64,000 bases of DNA from Paenibacillus thalictri (lineage in GTDB: Bacteria; Bacillota; Bacilli; Paenibacillales; NBRC-103111): NCBI RefSeq assembly GCF_004307995.1, contig NZ_SIRE01000019.1:1-64000 (forward strand), read 5' to 3'. The position numbers were made by a program, and so were the translations under genes. Positions 1-7,706 of this stretch are shown piece after piece. Position 1 is the stretch's first letter, and each line of letters starts with the position of its first letter. Under the pieces are notes generated by a model. The model ran no database searches, was not told the origin of the DNA, and saw only the letters and a list, made by a program, of their open reading frames with translations.

Positions 1-110
1 CTCCTGTATCCCTTGTTGTCTCAGCAACTCCAAGGTTACAGGAAAGTGATGCTCAGGTGGTCATTTTTTTGATGAGCGAACCCCTGCAGGGTGGTCACAA
101 TTTAGATTAG
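1..110. mobile_element. possible end of an insertion sequence (junction with truncated gene)
   Basis: This edge segment carries two copies of a TGGTCA-type motif (ggtggtcattt near 56 and gggtggtcacaatt near 100), about 40 bp apart. Repeated short motifs of this kind are typical of the multi-repeat ends of IS21-like elements. The RDD-family reading frame loses its family similarity exactly here. No transposase is visible because the window begins at this point. The assignment to an IS end is inference; plain sequence divergence is the alternative. Confidence 0.28.
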
Positions 111-345
111 CATTCACATAGATTCCTTCTACAAAAATCCAAATAAATAGAAATATTAAAGAAAGAACTTTATCATCAATTCGATCGAGACTTTCCTCAT
201 CAATTAGAGCCCAAATGATTCCAAGTAATATACTATGTGTTAAAACATCAAAATACCTGGCTAAGTATCTAATCCAAGGCCTGGGCTTTTTTGTTTTTGC
301 AATTTCTATAGGTACCTCATTTTTTGTATTAACTGCTTCTTCCAT
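61..345 (-). CDS. truncated RDD-family membrane protein
   Basis: A 94-residue reading frame whose residues 23-75 resemble the first part of an RDD domain: RPWIRYLARYFD, then a hydrophobic helix (LTHSILLGIIWALI), an acidic linker and a second helix (SLIFLFIWIFVEGIY). RDD proteins normally continue with a conserved Gly-Lys-rich loop and a third helix. Here the frame runs instead into NLNCDHPAGVRSSKK and stops. The C-terminal third is therefore missing, apparently replaced by the sequence at the left edge of the window. The function of RDD proteins is mostly unknown (some act in ion or antibiotic tolerance). The product is probably non-functional. It lies directly downstream of the attC-like palindrome and the kinase gene. 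Confidence 0.5.
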   Translation of the reverse strand: MEEAVNTKNEVPIEIAKTKKPRPWIRYLARYFDVLTHSILLGIIWALIDEESLDRIDDKVLSLIFLFIWIFVEGIYVNANLNCDHPAGVRSSKK

Positions 346-388
346 GCAACTGTCCCTTCTTTCACTAATTAAGGCTTCTCAGGGGTCT

Positions 389-490
389 CGCATAACGTTC
401 TCTGTATTCACGAATCTAGACCCATAAGGAGCCTTTAGTTGCAGCCGCGACGCGGTTGCCAGGAACCGCAGCGTGAATACGGTGTTAGCT
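389..490. repeat. attC-like imperfect palindrome (possible gene-cassette recombination site)
   Basis: Arms GTATTCACG (404-412) and CGTGAATAC (472-480) are perfectly complementary. Outside them lie GCATAAC (390-396) and GTTAGC (484-489), which pair as simple R-box-like ends. On the minus strand the order is GCTAAC, arm, about 60 nt containing smaller GC-rich stems, arm, then 6 unpaired bases and GTTATGC. Six of seven bases fit the RYYYAAC and GTTRRRY core sites of integron attC sites. The palindrome lies immediately 3' of the kinase stop codon, which is where a cassette attC would be. No integrase is present in the window. A simple structured intergenic repeat is the alternative. Confidence 0.4.
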
Positions 491-508
491 GATCCAAATA
501 TGTCATTT

Positions 509-1009
509 TCAAATTTCCTCACAAATTATTGTTTTCACATAATTATTTATTCTCATTGCAACTTCATTAGGAAGTAAATCACTCGTATCAATTAAAGGCA
601 TCTTGGGATCAAAAGCCTTATCAGCGTTATTCACGATCCAATTGTTAAAGTCCTTATGTTCTTTAATTAATTCATCGTCCCAATTTCTTTCCTTTAAACG
701 TTTTTCTCGTATTTCATCGCTACAATGTAGCCCTATAAAATAAAAGTCAAAACGATCTTTCAAGTCCATCTTCTCCAGCTCTTGTGGCATGAAAGTACCA
801 CACAATATTGTTATCCTATTATTAAGAGTAATTTGATTTGCAATGTGTATCCATACGTTCTTAATTATGTTCCAATCTTTTAATGGGCCGTATAATGAGT
901 CTAAATCAAACACGATGTCTTCCGGATTAACCTTGTATAATTCAGGAATTACACTTGTTTTTCCCGATCCAGAGGCACCGGTCAAAAGAAATATTGGTCT
1001 TTTATTCAT
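509..1009 (-). CDS. P-loop NTPase, nucleoside/nucleotide kinase-like protein
   Basis: A 166-residue cytosolic protein that begins with a Walker A motif, GASGSGKT (residues 11-18). It continues with FDLDSL, which resembles the acidic substrate site of small-molecule kinases, and a lid-like basic region (DEIREKRLKERNW, about residues 98-110). Length and layout fit the AAA/zeta-toxin/adenylate-kinase-like superfamily of stand-alone kinases. The substrate cannot be read from the sequence; aminoglycoside or nucleotide phosphorylation are possibilities only. The gene is AT-rich compared with most of the window and is followed directly by an attC-like palindrome, which suggests acquired cassette-like DNA. 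The start is an ATG behind a weak GAGAG-type ribosome binding site. Confidence 0.6.
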   Translation of the reverse strand: MNKRPIFLLTGASGSGKTSVIPELYKVNPEDIVFDLDSLYGPLKDWNIIKNVWIHIANQITLNNRITILCGTFMPQELEKMDLKDRFDFYFIGLHCSDEIREKRLKERNWDDELIKEHKDFNNWIVNNADKAFDPKMPLIDTSDLLPNEVAMRINNYVKTIICEEI

Positions 1010-1195
1010 CGCTTTACCGACTCTCTTTCAAAATTGGGTTTAAATAAAAATACATGTTGTTTCAGACAATAAATCCAGATATTTCTCGGTTTTCTTGTTG
1101 TTTACTGTACAACACCAAACAAGATAAAACAACCTATTTTTGGTAAAGTGTGGGTAGGCCCGGACAAAAAAAATGATCTTGGATTAATCTTAAAA

Positions 1196-1234
1196 AGCAA
1201 AAAAAGAGCTCTCCCGCTAAATGCGTGAAGAGCT
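1196..1234 (-). terminator. Rho-independent terminator of the YolD-like gene
   Basis: On the minus strand the arms AGCTCT and AGAGCT enclose a loop of about 16 nt and are followed by a T-rich tract (CTTTTTTTGC). It lies 5 bp beyond the stop codon of the 81-residue gene. Confidence 0.6.
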
Positions 1235-1239
1235 ATGTT

Positions 1240-1485
1240 TCATGCATAGCTAACTTGCATGATATCCATAAACGGCACTTTTATTGTCTCACCATTCTTT
1301 TGAACATGTACCTTGCCGGTCCGCGAATCCATTACCGTGATCCAGCCGCGCACCGACTGCTCCCGACCCCAAACCGTCAGCACAATCTCCGAATCCTCTT
1401 GTTTGGCTTCAACTAACTGATTGCCGATTTCCTCCAAAACAAATTCGTCCCGAGTCGGCCGTTTTGCCACTTTTGGCTTTGCCAT
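1240..1485 (-). CDS. small YolD-like protein
   Basis: An 81-residue protein. Its C-terminal half (RGWITVMDSRTGKVHVQ, then IKVPFMDIMQVSYA) has the strand pattern of YolD-like proteins, in which a short beta-barrel ends in a W/V-P-F-x-D-I motif. The N-terminal part is basic and lysine-rich. YolD-family members in Bacillus often sit beside Y-family DNA polymerases (UvrX/YqjW); no such partner is present here. A ribosome binding site, GGGAGGGG, lies upstream of the ATG, and a terminator lies just after the stop. The fold assignment is moderately supported and the function is unknown. Confidence 0.55.
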   Translation of the reverse strand: MAKPKVAKRPTRDEFVLEEIGNQLVEAKQEDSEIVLTVWGREQSVRGWITVMDSRTGKVHVQKNGETIKVPFMDIMQVSYA

Positions 1486-1555
1486 TATAACCCCTCCCCT
1501 ACTATAGAATCTTAATTATATCCGTTAACACGATCCATTGCCATCATCGTCCCAA

Positions 1556-1804
1556 TCAACCTGTATCTAGCACAGTTGCTGGCCGACCTTGGTCACAGGT
1601 CACAATGCCGGTTACCTCTGAGTTGCCATATTCACCATACAACAGCTCGTAAAAATGATGTAATAGTGCTTTCCGTTCATGGGTTATATAGCCTTTCATA
1701 CTTGATATAATCTTTGATTCTTCCTTAAATGCCTCTTCAAAGCGATCCGCTAATTCTCGTTTTATATGTAATATAGCTACTTCAAGTATCATATTCGATA
1801 ACAA
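1556..1804 (-). pseudogene. decayed antibiotic-biosynthesis-monooxygenase (ABM) family gene
   Basis: The first part (MILEVAILHIKRELADRF, then ISSMKGYITHE) is the typical N-terminal strand and helix of a dimeric ferredoxin-like ABM protein, which is normally about 95-105 residues. After GYITHE the frame jumps straight to RKALLHHFYE, a segment that in family members lies about 30 residues further on. The usual PFPTVEHYE-like end is then replaced by an unrelated tail. This pattern is best explained by an internal deletion followed by a frameshift. The real start was probably the internal ATG at residue 5. No function is expected. Confidence 0.55.
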
Positions 1805-1824
1805 CCTGAATTTGTAATTTCATT

Positions 1825-1852
1825 CGAAAAAACCAGCCCCGAAAGGCTGGTC
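1825..1852 (-). terminator. Rho-independent terminator of the VOC gene
   Basis: The arms ACCAGCC and GGCTGGT enclose a short TTTCGGG loop and are followed on the minus strand by TTTTTTCG. It lies about 58 bp beyond the VOC stop codon. Confidence 0.75.
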
Positions 1853-1909
1853 CGCGTTATCCGATCACCATCCCCCTGGAACGCTGGCTCGGACGTTTCA
1901 TCTAACTTA

Positions 1910-2287
1910 TTATCTTTCCATCACGGCAAAATAGTTATCCTCGTGGTCCGCAAAGTTAAATACTCTACCGGACGGGATACTTACGATTTCTCCGACTTTT
2001 ACATTTTTACTCACCAAGTTGCTGTACAGCTCATTAAAATGATCCGCAAAAAACATCAGGGAAGGCGTGCCAAGATTTAGCTCCGGCGACATTTGGGCGA
2101 CAAACTCTTTATTGTGCAGCACAATGCTTGTTTCTGAGCCGCCTGTCGGAGCAACTTCGATCCAACGCATGCCTTGGCCGTTATTTTCTTCAGCAATCAC
2201 GCTAAAGCCTAACTTATTAATCCAAAAATCTACTGCCCCATCTTGATTATGGACGTAGAGCATAATTTGCCCGAGTTTACGAATCAT
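1910..2287 (-). CDS. VOC superfamily protein (glyoxalase/bleomycin-resistance-like)
   Basis: A 125-residue protein with the two beta-alpha-beta-beta-beta modules of the vicinal oxygen chelate fold. Module one holds GQIMLYVHNQDGAVDFWINKLGF and module two holds SLMFFADHFNELYSNLV and ends in FNFADHEDNYFAVME. The E and H/D positions that hold a metal in glyoxalases are partly present (the D-H-E near the end). Members catalyse isomerisation, dioxygenation or drug binding, and the substrate is not predictable here. A good ribosome binding site (AGGGAG) precedes the ATG. The gene has its own terminator and appears to be a single-gene unit. Confidence 0.8.
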   Translation of the reverse strand: MIRKLGQIMLYVHNQDGAVDFWINKLGFSVIAEENNGQGMRWIEVAPTGGSETSIVLHNKEFVAQMSPELNLGTPSLMFFADHFNELYSNLVSKNVKVGEIVSIPSGRVFNFADHEDNYFAVMER

Positions 2288-2396
2288 AGTGTGGTCACTC
2301 CCTAATTATCAAGTTAAAATTCGCCGCCGCTCTTCATCTTGTCCATCATTTATGCTTCCGATACCCTCTACTATCCACTCTCAGCCAACCATCTCT

Positions 2397-3593
2397 TTAA
2401 CGACCGCTAGTCACAGTCTTTTTACGGCTCCATACAACAAACATCGTAAAAGCGGCAAACAACACAATGGAAGCAAAAATATAAGGATATTGAATGTTGA
2501 CGTCAATCAAACTCCCGCTTACGGCCGGCCCGACAATAATGCCGAGGCTTGTATAGGTGGAGTTCATTCCGGCGACAAATCCTTGATTTTCGCCGGCCAT
2601 TCTGGTAAGCATGGTGGTCACTGCAGGCCGCAATAAATCGCAAGAAAGAAACACTATGCCCGTGACGGCCAAGATGGCCCAATAGCTGCTCACAAATACG
2701 GTAACCAGAATGAAGATGGCCGCTATGACAAGCGAGCTTTGAATGACTTTTTTCTCGCCGAATCGATTGATCAGCTTTTCAAAAAATACAATTTGCGCCA
2801 CCACGCCGAAAATGGAATCGACGGTAATGATAACGGCAATATCTTTGGCCTGAAAGCCAAACTTCAAATCGACAAATAAACTGTAGATCATCTCGTAAGC
2901 CGCCACGCCAAAAGATAACACAAACACAATAAGCAGCGGTACAAAATAGAACGATTGAACAGATTTTTTCATCTCAGCGAGAAAACTCGTCCGTTGTTGC
3001 ATCTTCCGATTGCTGAGCATCTGCTCTTTGCTTAATGGTTCTTGTAAAATGAGCATGGAGATCAAAGCGGCCACTACGGCGAAACCCGCGGCAAAAAAGA
3101 AAGGCGCGCGGACGCCCAGTTCCGCGATGAACCCGCCAAGTCCGGGCCCGATGATGAACCCGGAGCTGATGGCAGCTGCTTGATAACCGAGTATTTTCGC
3201 CCTGTTTTCTGGCGCAGTTGTATCTGCGATATAAGTAATGACCGCCGGCATGATAAACGCTTCGCTGACGCCCCCTAATATTCTGGATAGAAACAAGATC
3301 CACACCTGATTCCCTACGCCAAATAATAGTTCCGAGACAGTAAAAAGGAATAAGCCGGATACGATCATGTTTTTTCTGCCGATCCGATCCACCCATACCC
3401 CGGTAAAAGGCGAAGCCAACAACTGAGCAAACGCAAAAGCCGAAATTAAATATCCCACAAGTTCGCCGCTCAAATGCATATCTTTGGCGATAGACGGCAT
3501 GACAGGCACTGCAAGCCCAATGCCTAAATAAGCAATAAATAAATTAAACAATACCAAACCTAACGACATATTTTCTTTGCTGACTGCACGCAT
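2397..3593 (-). CDS. MFS drug efflux transporter (DHA1, NorA/Bmr-like)
   Basis: A 398-residue inner-membrane proton antiporter with 12 predicted helices. It carries the motif A region GVWVDRIGRKN between helices 2 and 3 and the antiporter motif C region GFIIGPGLGG in helix 5. This is the DHA1 family of multidrug exporters. The open frame extends 19 codons further upstream, but the internal ATG at 3593 (MRAVSKENMSLG) has a GCGAGG ribosome binding site at proper spacing and starts just ahead of helix 1. It is transcribed with the MarR gene upstream, the usual arrangement of a repressor and its target pump. The drug specificity cannot be read. Confidence 0.88.
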   Translation of the reverse strand: MRAVSKENMSLGLVLFNLFIAYLGIGLAVPVMPSIAKDMHLSGELVGYLISAFAFAQLLASPFTGVWVDRIGRKNMIVSGLFLFTVSELLFGVGNQVWILFLSRILGGVSEAFIMPAVITYIADTTAPENRAKILGYQAAAISSGFIIGPGLGGFIAELGVRAPFFFAAGFAVVAALISMLILQEPLSKEQMLSNRKMQQRTSFLAEMKKSVQSFYFVPLLIVFVLSFGVAAYEMIYSLFVDLKFGFQAKDIAVIITVDSIFGVVAQIVFFEKLINRFGEKKVIQSSLVIAAIFILVTVFVSSYWAILAVTGIVFLSCDLLRPAVTTMLTRMAGENQGFVAGMNSTYTSLGIIVGPAVSGSLIDVNIQYPYIFASIVLFAAFTMFVVWSRKKTVTSGR

Positions 3594-3672
3594 GATGGTT
3601 CCTCGCTTACTTTCTTTCGATTCAAATCCACTAATTATAATCCCGCACACCTCATGCGCGGTCTTGAGCTGA

Positions 3673-4128
3673 TCAAGTTTCTTGTTTGGATTCCATGATG
3701 AGCTTATTGATTTTTTGCATCGTTTGAAGCATCTGCTTCAGATCGTCAATCTCAATATGGGAGAAATAGGTGCGGACAAACGTCGCATCCGCCTCGTCAA
3801 TCAACTGGGCATATTTTTCCCCTTCCTCCCCGAGGATAACAAAAGATTCCCGCCGGTTGTCCGGATTGTTCTCACGAACGATAAAATGCCTTGCTTCGAG
3901 TTTTGATAAAACTTGGCTTACCGCACTTTTGCTGATCGAGAATTTGGCCGCTATTGCATTAGCCGTAACCCGCGGATTACGCATAATATACAACATCATG
4001 TTTTCTTGCTGCACGGTTAAGTTGTACTCATCGAGCTTTTTGGCGCCTTTGTTGTAGATCATGTAATATTCATAAAAAGCTTCATGTAAACCATTTACAA
4101 TGGTTTGATATTCGGATAGCATATCCAT
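3673..4128 (-). CDS. MarR-family transcriptional regulator
   Basis: A 151-residue winged-helix protein. The recognition region is VTANAIAAKFSISKSAVSQVLSKLEARHFI (about residues 54-83), followed by the wing RENNPDNRRES. MarR proteins are dimers that usually repress a neighbouring efflux or oxidative-defence gene and release DNA when a phenolic or drug ligand binds. Here the MFS pump is immediately downstream on the same strand, so autorepression of a two-gene operon is the natural reading. A near-palindrome centred on AGTTAACT lies about 100 bp upstream of the start and is the candidate operator. Confidence 0.85.
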   Translation of the reverse strand: MDMLSEYQTIVNGLHEAFYEYYMIYNKGAKKLDEYNLTVQQENMMLYIMRNPRVTANAIAAKFSISKSAVSQVLSKLEARHFIVRENNPDNRRESFVILGEEGEKYAQLIDEADATFVRTYFSHIEIDDLKQMLQTMQKINKLIMESKQET

Positions 4129-4215
4129 CCTCCTAAGGGCTTTTCGTCAGGAAAGCCGGCATCGTGTAAGCATAAACTAAGAGAAAATCATTAAACCCGG
4201 TTTCCTGAAACGTCA

Positions 4216-4238
4216 ATTAGTTTAGTTAACTTAACTTT
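4216..4238. promoter_or_regulatory. candidate MarR operator
   Basis: The perfect 8-bp palindrome AGTTAACT (4224-4231) is embedded in a longer imperfect TTAGTTTAGTTAACTTAA stretch, upstream of the MarR/MFS operon and without overlapping genes. Its use as an operator is inferred from position and symmetry. Confidence 0.4.
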
Positions 4239-4279
4239 ACTGAATCATATCTTGTTTTGTTTAGGATGTCAAATCCGTC

Positions 4280-4320
4280 AAAAAAGGACTCTCCAAAGCC
4301 AAAAGGCCGTTGAAGAGTCC
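4280..4320 (-). terminator. Rho-independent terminator of the signalling operon
   Basis: The arms GGACTCT and AGAGTCC enclose an inner GGCC-containing loop and are followed on the minus strand by CCTTTTTTTGAC. It lies about 40 bp beyond the hybrid kinase stop. Confidence 0.8.
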
Positions 4321-4363
4321 CAGACAACACGTCTTATTCTTATTAATCCTATTCTCTTTAACC

Positions 4364-7252
4364 TTATTCTTTTTTCTCGGGGATTAAGATCTCCCCTTCA
4401 CGTTTCTTGCGTTCGATCGCTTGATCGAGCGCTTTAGTAAGAAGTCCAGGGAAATACGGCTTGATCAAATAACCTTTCGCCCCCCATTCGGATGCCTTCT
4501 CCTTTTCCTCGAACGCGCTGGAGATGACGATAGGGATCGATCGCAGCTGTTCGTCCCGCTTCATACGCTCGATCACCTTCCAGCCATCCCCTCCGTTCTC
4601 CAAAACAAGATCAAGTACGACGGCATCCGGAAGAATGGACCGCATGGCATCAACAGCGCGGTCTCCGTCGGCATGAGTGTATACCTCATAACCACATTCG
4701 AGCAGTTGCTCCTGCAGCAACTCGGATAAATTGGAGTCGTCTTCGATAAGCATGACTTTACGTTTCCGCACCTCATTCAGAGCAATCGATTCGTTGGGGA
4801 CAGCCGGGCCAACTTCTGGAACCGTCTCATCCGATTGTGGTAAGCGCACTGTAAATACGGAGCCCTTCCCGTAAACGGATGCCGCGGATATGGTGCCGCT
4901 GTGCTCCTGCACGATTTCTTTGACGATAGCAAGCCCAAGTCCCGTGCCTCCGATTTCGCGGCGGTCGGAATTGTCCACCCGGTAAAACTTGTTAAACAGC
5001 TGCGGCAGCGCATCGTCCGGAATACCAAGTCCTTCGTCTTTCACCTCAATAACAAGATCAGGCCCCTCTTCCTTGTACGTGATCGTAACCGTTCCGCCGC
5101 TCGGTGAATACTTCACCGCGTTGCTGAGCAAATTGAGAAACACCTGCTGCAGCTTATCCTTATCCCCGATCACGACACTTCGGTCGGCAGCACGCTCCAG
5201 CACAACCCGGTGCATCGCCGGGTCCATCGGATATTGGCTGATGACCTGCTCCAGCAGCGAGCCGATTTCGATCGTCTTTTTGTCATAAGACTGCCGGCCT
5301 GATTCCATCCGCTGCAAATCGAGGAAATCGTTGATCAGCGAAGTGAGGCGCTTAGCTTCCGTATGGATCGTCGTCAAATATTTACGCTGCCGCTCCGGCT
5401 TCAGCTCCTTGTTCAGCAGCAGCTCGGTGAAGCCAAGCACGCTGGCGAGCGGGGTCCTTAATTCATGGCTGACCGTGCTGACAAATTCCGATTTCATCCG
5501 GTCGACTTCGTATTCTTTTGTAATATCCCGATGAACTAACAGCGTGCCGATACGTTCGTTTTTCTGATATAGCGGCTCGAAGTACATTTGCACGTACCGT
5601 TTCACCGGTTCGGTCATTTCATAGACATAACCATTCGAAGCGGTCTCTTTCCCCGAGAGAATATCCCCGATAAACTTAGCGAGTTGCTCCGAACGCACAA
5701 CCTTCTGGCGCAGCAGTCCAAAAAATGTTTCCATCGGCATGCCGTTCATGCTGTTGGCATCTTCGTACCCCAACATTTCGCACATCGTACGGTTCACCTG
5801 CATGATTGTCCCGTCCAGGTGGAGCGTTTGCACTCCTTCCTGAATGGTATCGAGCATATCGTGGGTCAGTCTGCGCTGCTTTTCCGTTTCTTCGTGCATC
5901 GCCAGTTTTTCCAGCGACAGTGCCACCTGCCCGGCCAAACCGGCCGCCTCCGCCTGTTCCAGCGCCGATAATTCCTTGCCAAGCCGCGTCAACACTAAAC
6001 AAGCGCTGACTTTATTGTCTGCGTTTAAAACAGGAAGGTACAAGTCGTACGCCTTCATCGCGTCAAGATGGTAACCTTTCTCGGCGGCTGTTTCTTGCCG
6101 AATGACCAGTCTTGGCTGCTTGGTCTCCATGATGCGGACAAACATCCCATGTTCCATCTCGTTCAGCAGTTGGGCAACCCCTTGCTCGGAGACGCCAAAG
6201 GAAGCATAATCGCGGCTTTCATTCAGCAGAACAATGATTCCTTTCTCCGCATCCATCAGTTCGACGGTATGGCGAATGATGCCATGCAGCAGCTCGTGCC
6301 TGTCGTTTGTACTGGTTAGCGCTTGAATCAGCAGATTCCGCTTTTCCAAATAACGCTCATGCCCTTTCATTTTGTGCAGCGCTTCCTGAAGTTCGTCCTG
6401 CTGCGTCTGAAGTTCATCTTGCTGTGCCAGCAGCTCTTCGTTTTGGGCCAGCAGTTCTTCCTCTTTGGATTGAATTTGAACCATCATGTAATCCATTGAT
6501 TTCGACAGCTGGCCGATTTCGTCTTCGCGGTTCAAGTGATGGAGATCCACGGACTTCCCTAAGGCAAAACGTCCCGCTTCCACCGACAATTGCCCCAGCG
6601 GCCGGCCGATATCCCGGGCTGTTTTGGACGTCACGCCGATTGCGACAAGCAGCAAAAATACAAAGTAGATAAGCAACCACATGCCCATCTCGTACAGCCG
6701 GTCGACCAGCATATTGTTTTGTTTTTTCAATTCCAGTTCGGTATTGCTTTGATAGCGGTCGCCATACACAAGCAAATCGTTAAAGGCGTTTGTCAGCCCC
6801 CCGCTGGATAGCTTGCGCAGCGACTCGTAATCGTTACTTTCGACAAATCGCGTTGCTTGCGGCAAAACATTGGTAAAAATATCGTTGAAGAACGCTTCAA
6901 TTGAATGGATTAAATTGACTTCCACACCGTCCAGCGGCAGCTGCTTGAACTGCGCAATCGTATCTTCCAGCTGCTTCTTCTCAACGAAGGCCGCTTCGTA
7001 CTCCTGTTTGTTTTGATAAGCGTAATAACCCCGCAACCGCAAAACGATCTGCGTCGAGTGAGCGACGAGGTTCGTGACGATCTCCCGTTTCTTTTCAAGC
7101 TGACCGGTCACCGTCTGAAAATCCCGCAACGCGCTGCTGCTGTTCTGCAGCAGCGTAATCGCTCCAGCGAGCAAGAGCAGACAGAACACGAGCATCATGG
7201 CAACAAAACGGCGCGTGATGCTTTTGCGAAAAAAGCGGGTAAATTCACGCAT
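4364..7252 (-). CDS. hybrid sensor histidine kinase (HAMP-GAF-PAS-HisKA-HATPase-REC)
   Basis: A 962-residue membrane kinase. Helix 1 is near residues 16-36. An extracytoplasmic helical sensor of about 150 residues follows, then helix 2 (about 190-212), a HAMP linker, and a glutamine-rich coiled coil with repeats of the type EELLAQ and DELQTQQ (about 257-290). Next come a GAF domain (about 300-450), a PAS domain (about 470-580) and HisKA with HELRTPL (His near 594). The HATPase has DEGLGIPDDALP and GGTGLGLAIVKEI, and the C-terminal receiver has VVLDLVLENG (Asp near 880). The gene overlaps the upstream receiver gene by 8 bp, which suggests translational coupling. It is the output kinase of a three-gene phosphorelay operon; the stimulus is unknown. 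Confidence 0.92.
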   Translation of the reverse strand: MREFTRFFRKSITRRFVAMMLVFCLLLLAGAITLLQNSSSALRDFQTVTGQLEKKREIVTNLVAHSTQIVLRLRGYYAYQNKQEYEAAFVEKKQLEDTIAQFKQLPLDGVEVNLIHSIEAFFNDIFTNVLPQATRFVESNDYESLRKLSSGGLTNAFNDLLVYGDRYQSNTELELKKQNNMLVDRLYEMGMWLLIYFVFLLLVAIGVTSKTARDIGRPLGQLSVEAGRFALGKSVDLHHLNREDEIGQLSKSMDYMMVQIQSKEEELLAQNEELLAQQDELQTQQDELQEALHKMKGHERYLEKRNLLIQALTSTNDRHELLHGIIRHTVELMDAEKGIIVLLNESRDYASFGVSEQGVAQLLNEMEHGMFVRIMETKQPRLVIRQETAAEKGYHLDAMKAYDLYLPVLNADNKVSACLVLTRLGKELSALEQAEAAGLAGQVALSLEKLAMHEETEKQRRLTHDMLDTIQEGVQTLHLDGTIMQVNRTMCEMLGYEDANSMNGMPMETFFGLLRQKVVRSEQLAKFIGDILSGKETASNGYVYEMTEPVKRYVQMYFEPLYQKNERIGTLLVHRDITKEYEVDRMKSEFVSTVSHELRTPLASVLGFTELLLNKELKPERQRKYLTTIHTEAKRLTSLINDFLDLQRMESGRQSYDKKTIEIGSLLEQVISQYPMDPAMHRVVLERAADRSVVIGDKDKLQQVFLNLLSNAVKYSPSGGTVTITYKEEGPDLVIEVKDEGLGIPDDALPQLFNKFYRVDNSDRREIGGTGLGLAIVKEIVQEHSGTISAASVYGKGSVFTVRLPQSDETVPEVGPAVPNESIALNEVRKRKVMLIEDDSNLSELLQEQLLECGYEVYTHADGDRAVDAMRSILPDAVVLDLVLENGGDGWKVIERMKRDEQLRSIPIVISSAFEEKEKASEWGAKGYLIKPYFPGLLTKALDQAIERKKREGEILIPEKKE

Positions 7253-7610
7253 CCAGCATTTCGCCTACTTTCCGGACCAGTTCGAGCGGACTGAACGGTT
7301 TGGACATAAATTCATCGGCGCCCGCCGAAAGCACATTGGACCGGTCCGACTGCTGGCTTTTGGCCGAAAGCATCAATATTTTCAGCCCGCTTTTTCCGGG
7401 CATTACTCTAATCTTTTTGACAAGCTCTAGGCCGGTCAGCTTGGGCATCATATAATCAAGGATGAGCAGATCGTAATCATTGCTTTCAATTTTCCCGAGC
7501 GCTTCTTCCCCGTCACATGCGGCATCCAGCATGTAGCCTTCGTCCTCCAAGGAATCGGTGATAAGCATACGCAGCACCGCTTCGTCTTCCGCTAATAAAA
7601 TGTTGGCCAT
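7245..7610 (-). CDS. stand-alone response regulator receiver (CheY-like)
   Basis: A 121-residue protein made only of a receiver domain: acidic pocket AEDE, phospho-acceptor Asp at about residue 52 in LILDYMMPKLTG, the Ser/Thr switch in LMLSAK, and the conserved Lys in FMSKPFSP. There is no output domain, so it probably shuttles phosphate or binds a partner protein. The reading frame is open for 17 more codons, but the ATG at 7610 gives the normal MANILLAEDE start and has a GGGAGG site upstream. It lies between a GGDEF-containing regulator and a hybrid kinase and overlaps the kinase start, so the three form one relay. Confidence 0.88.
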   Translation of the reverse strand: MANILLAEDEAVLRMLITDSLEDEGYMLDAACDGEEALGKIESNDYDLLILDYMMPKLTGLELVKKIRVMPGKSGLKILMLSAKSQQSDRSNVLSAGADEFMSKPFSPLELVRKVGEMLDA

Positions 7611-7706
7611 AACTTCTTTTTTCCTCCCTATGCAACGGTTATTCCGTAAGTGAATCTCCACAGGCCGCTATCGCGATCGGTTCGGCGGACACGAACGATA
7701 CGCATA

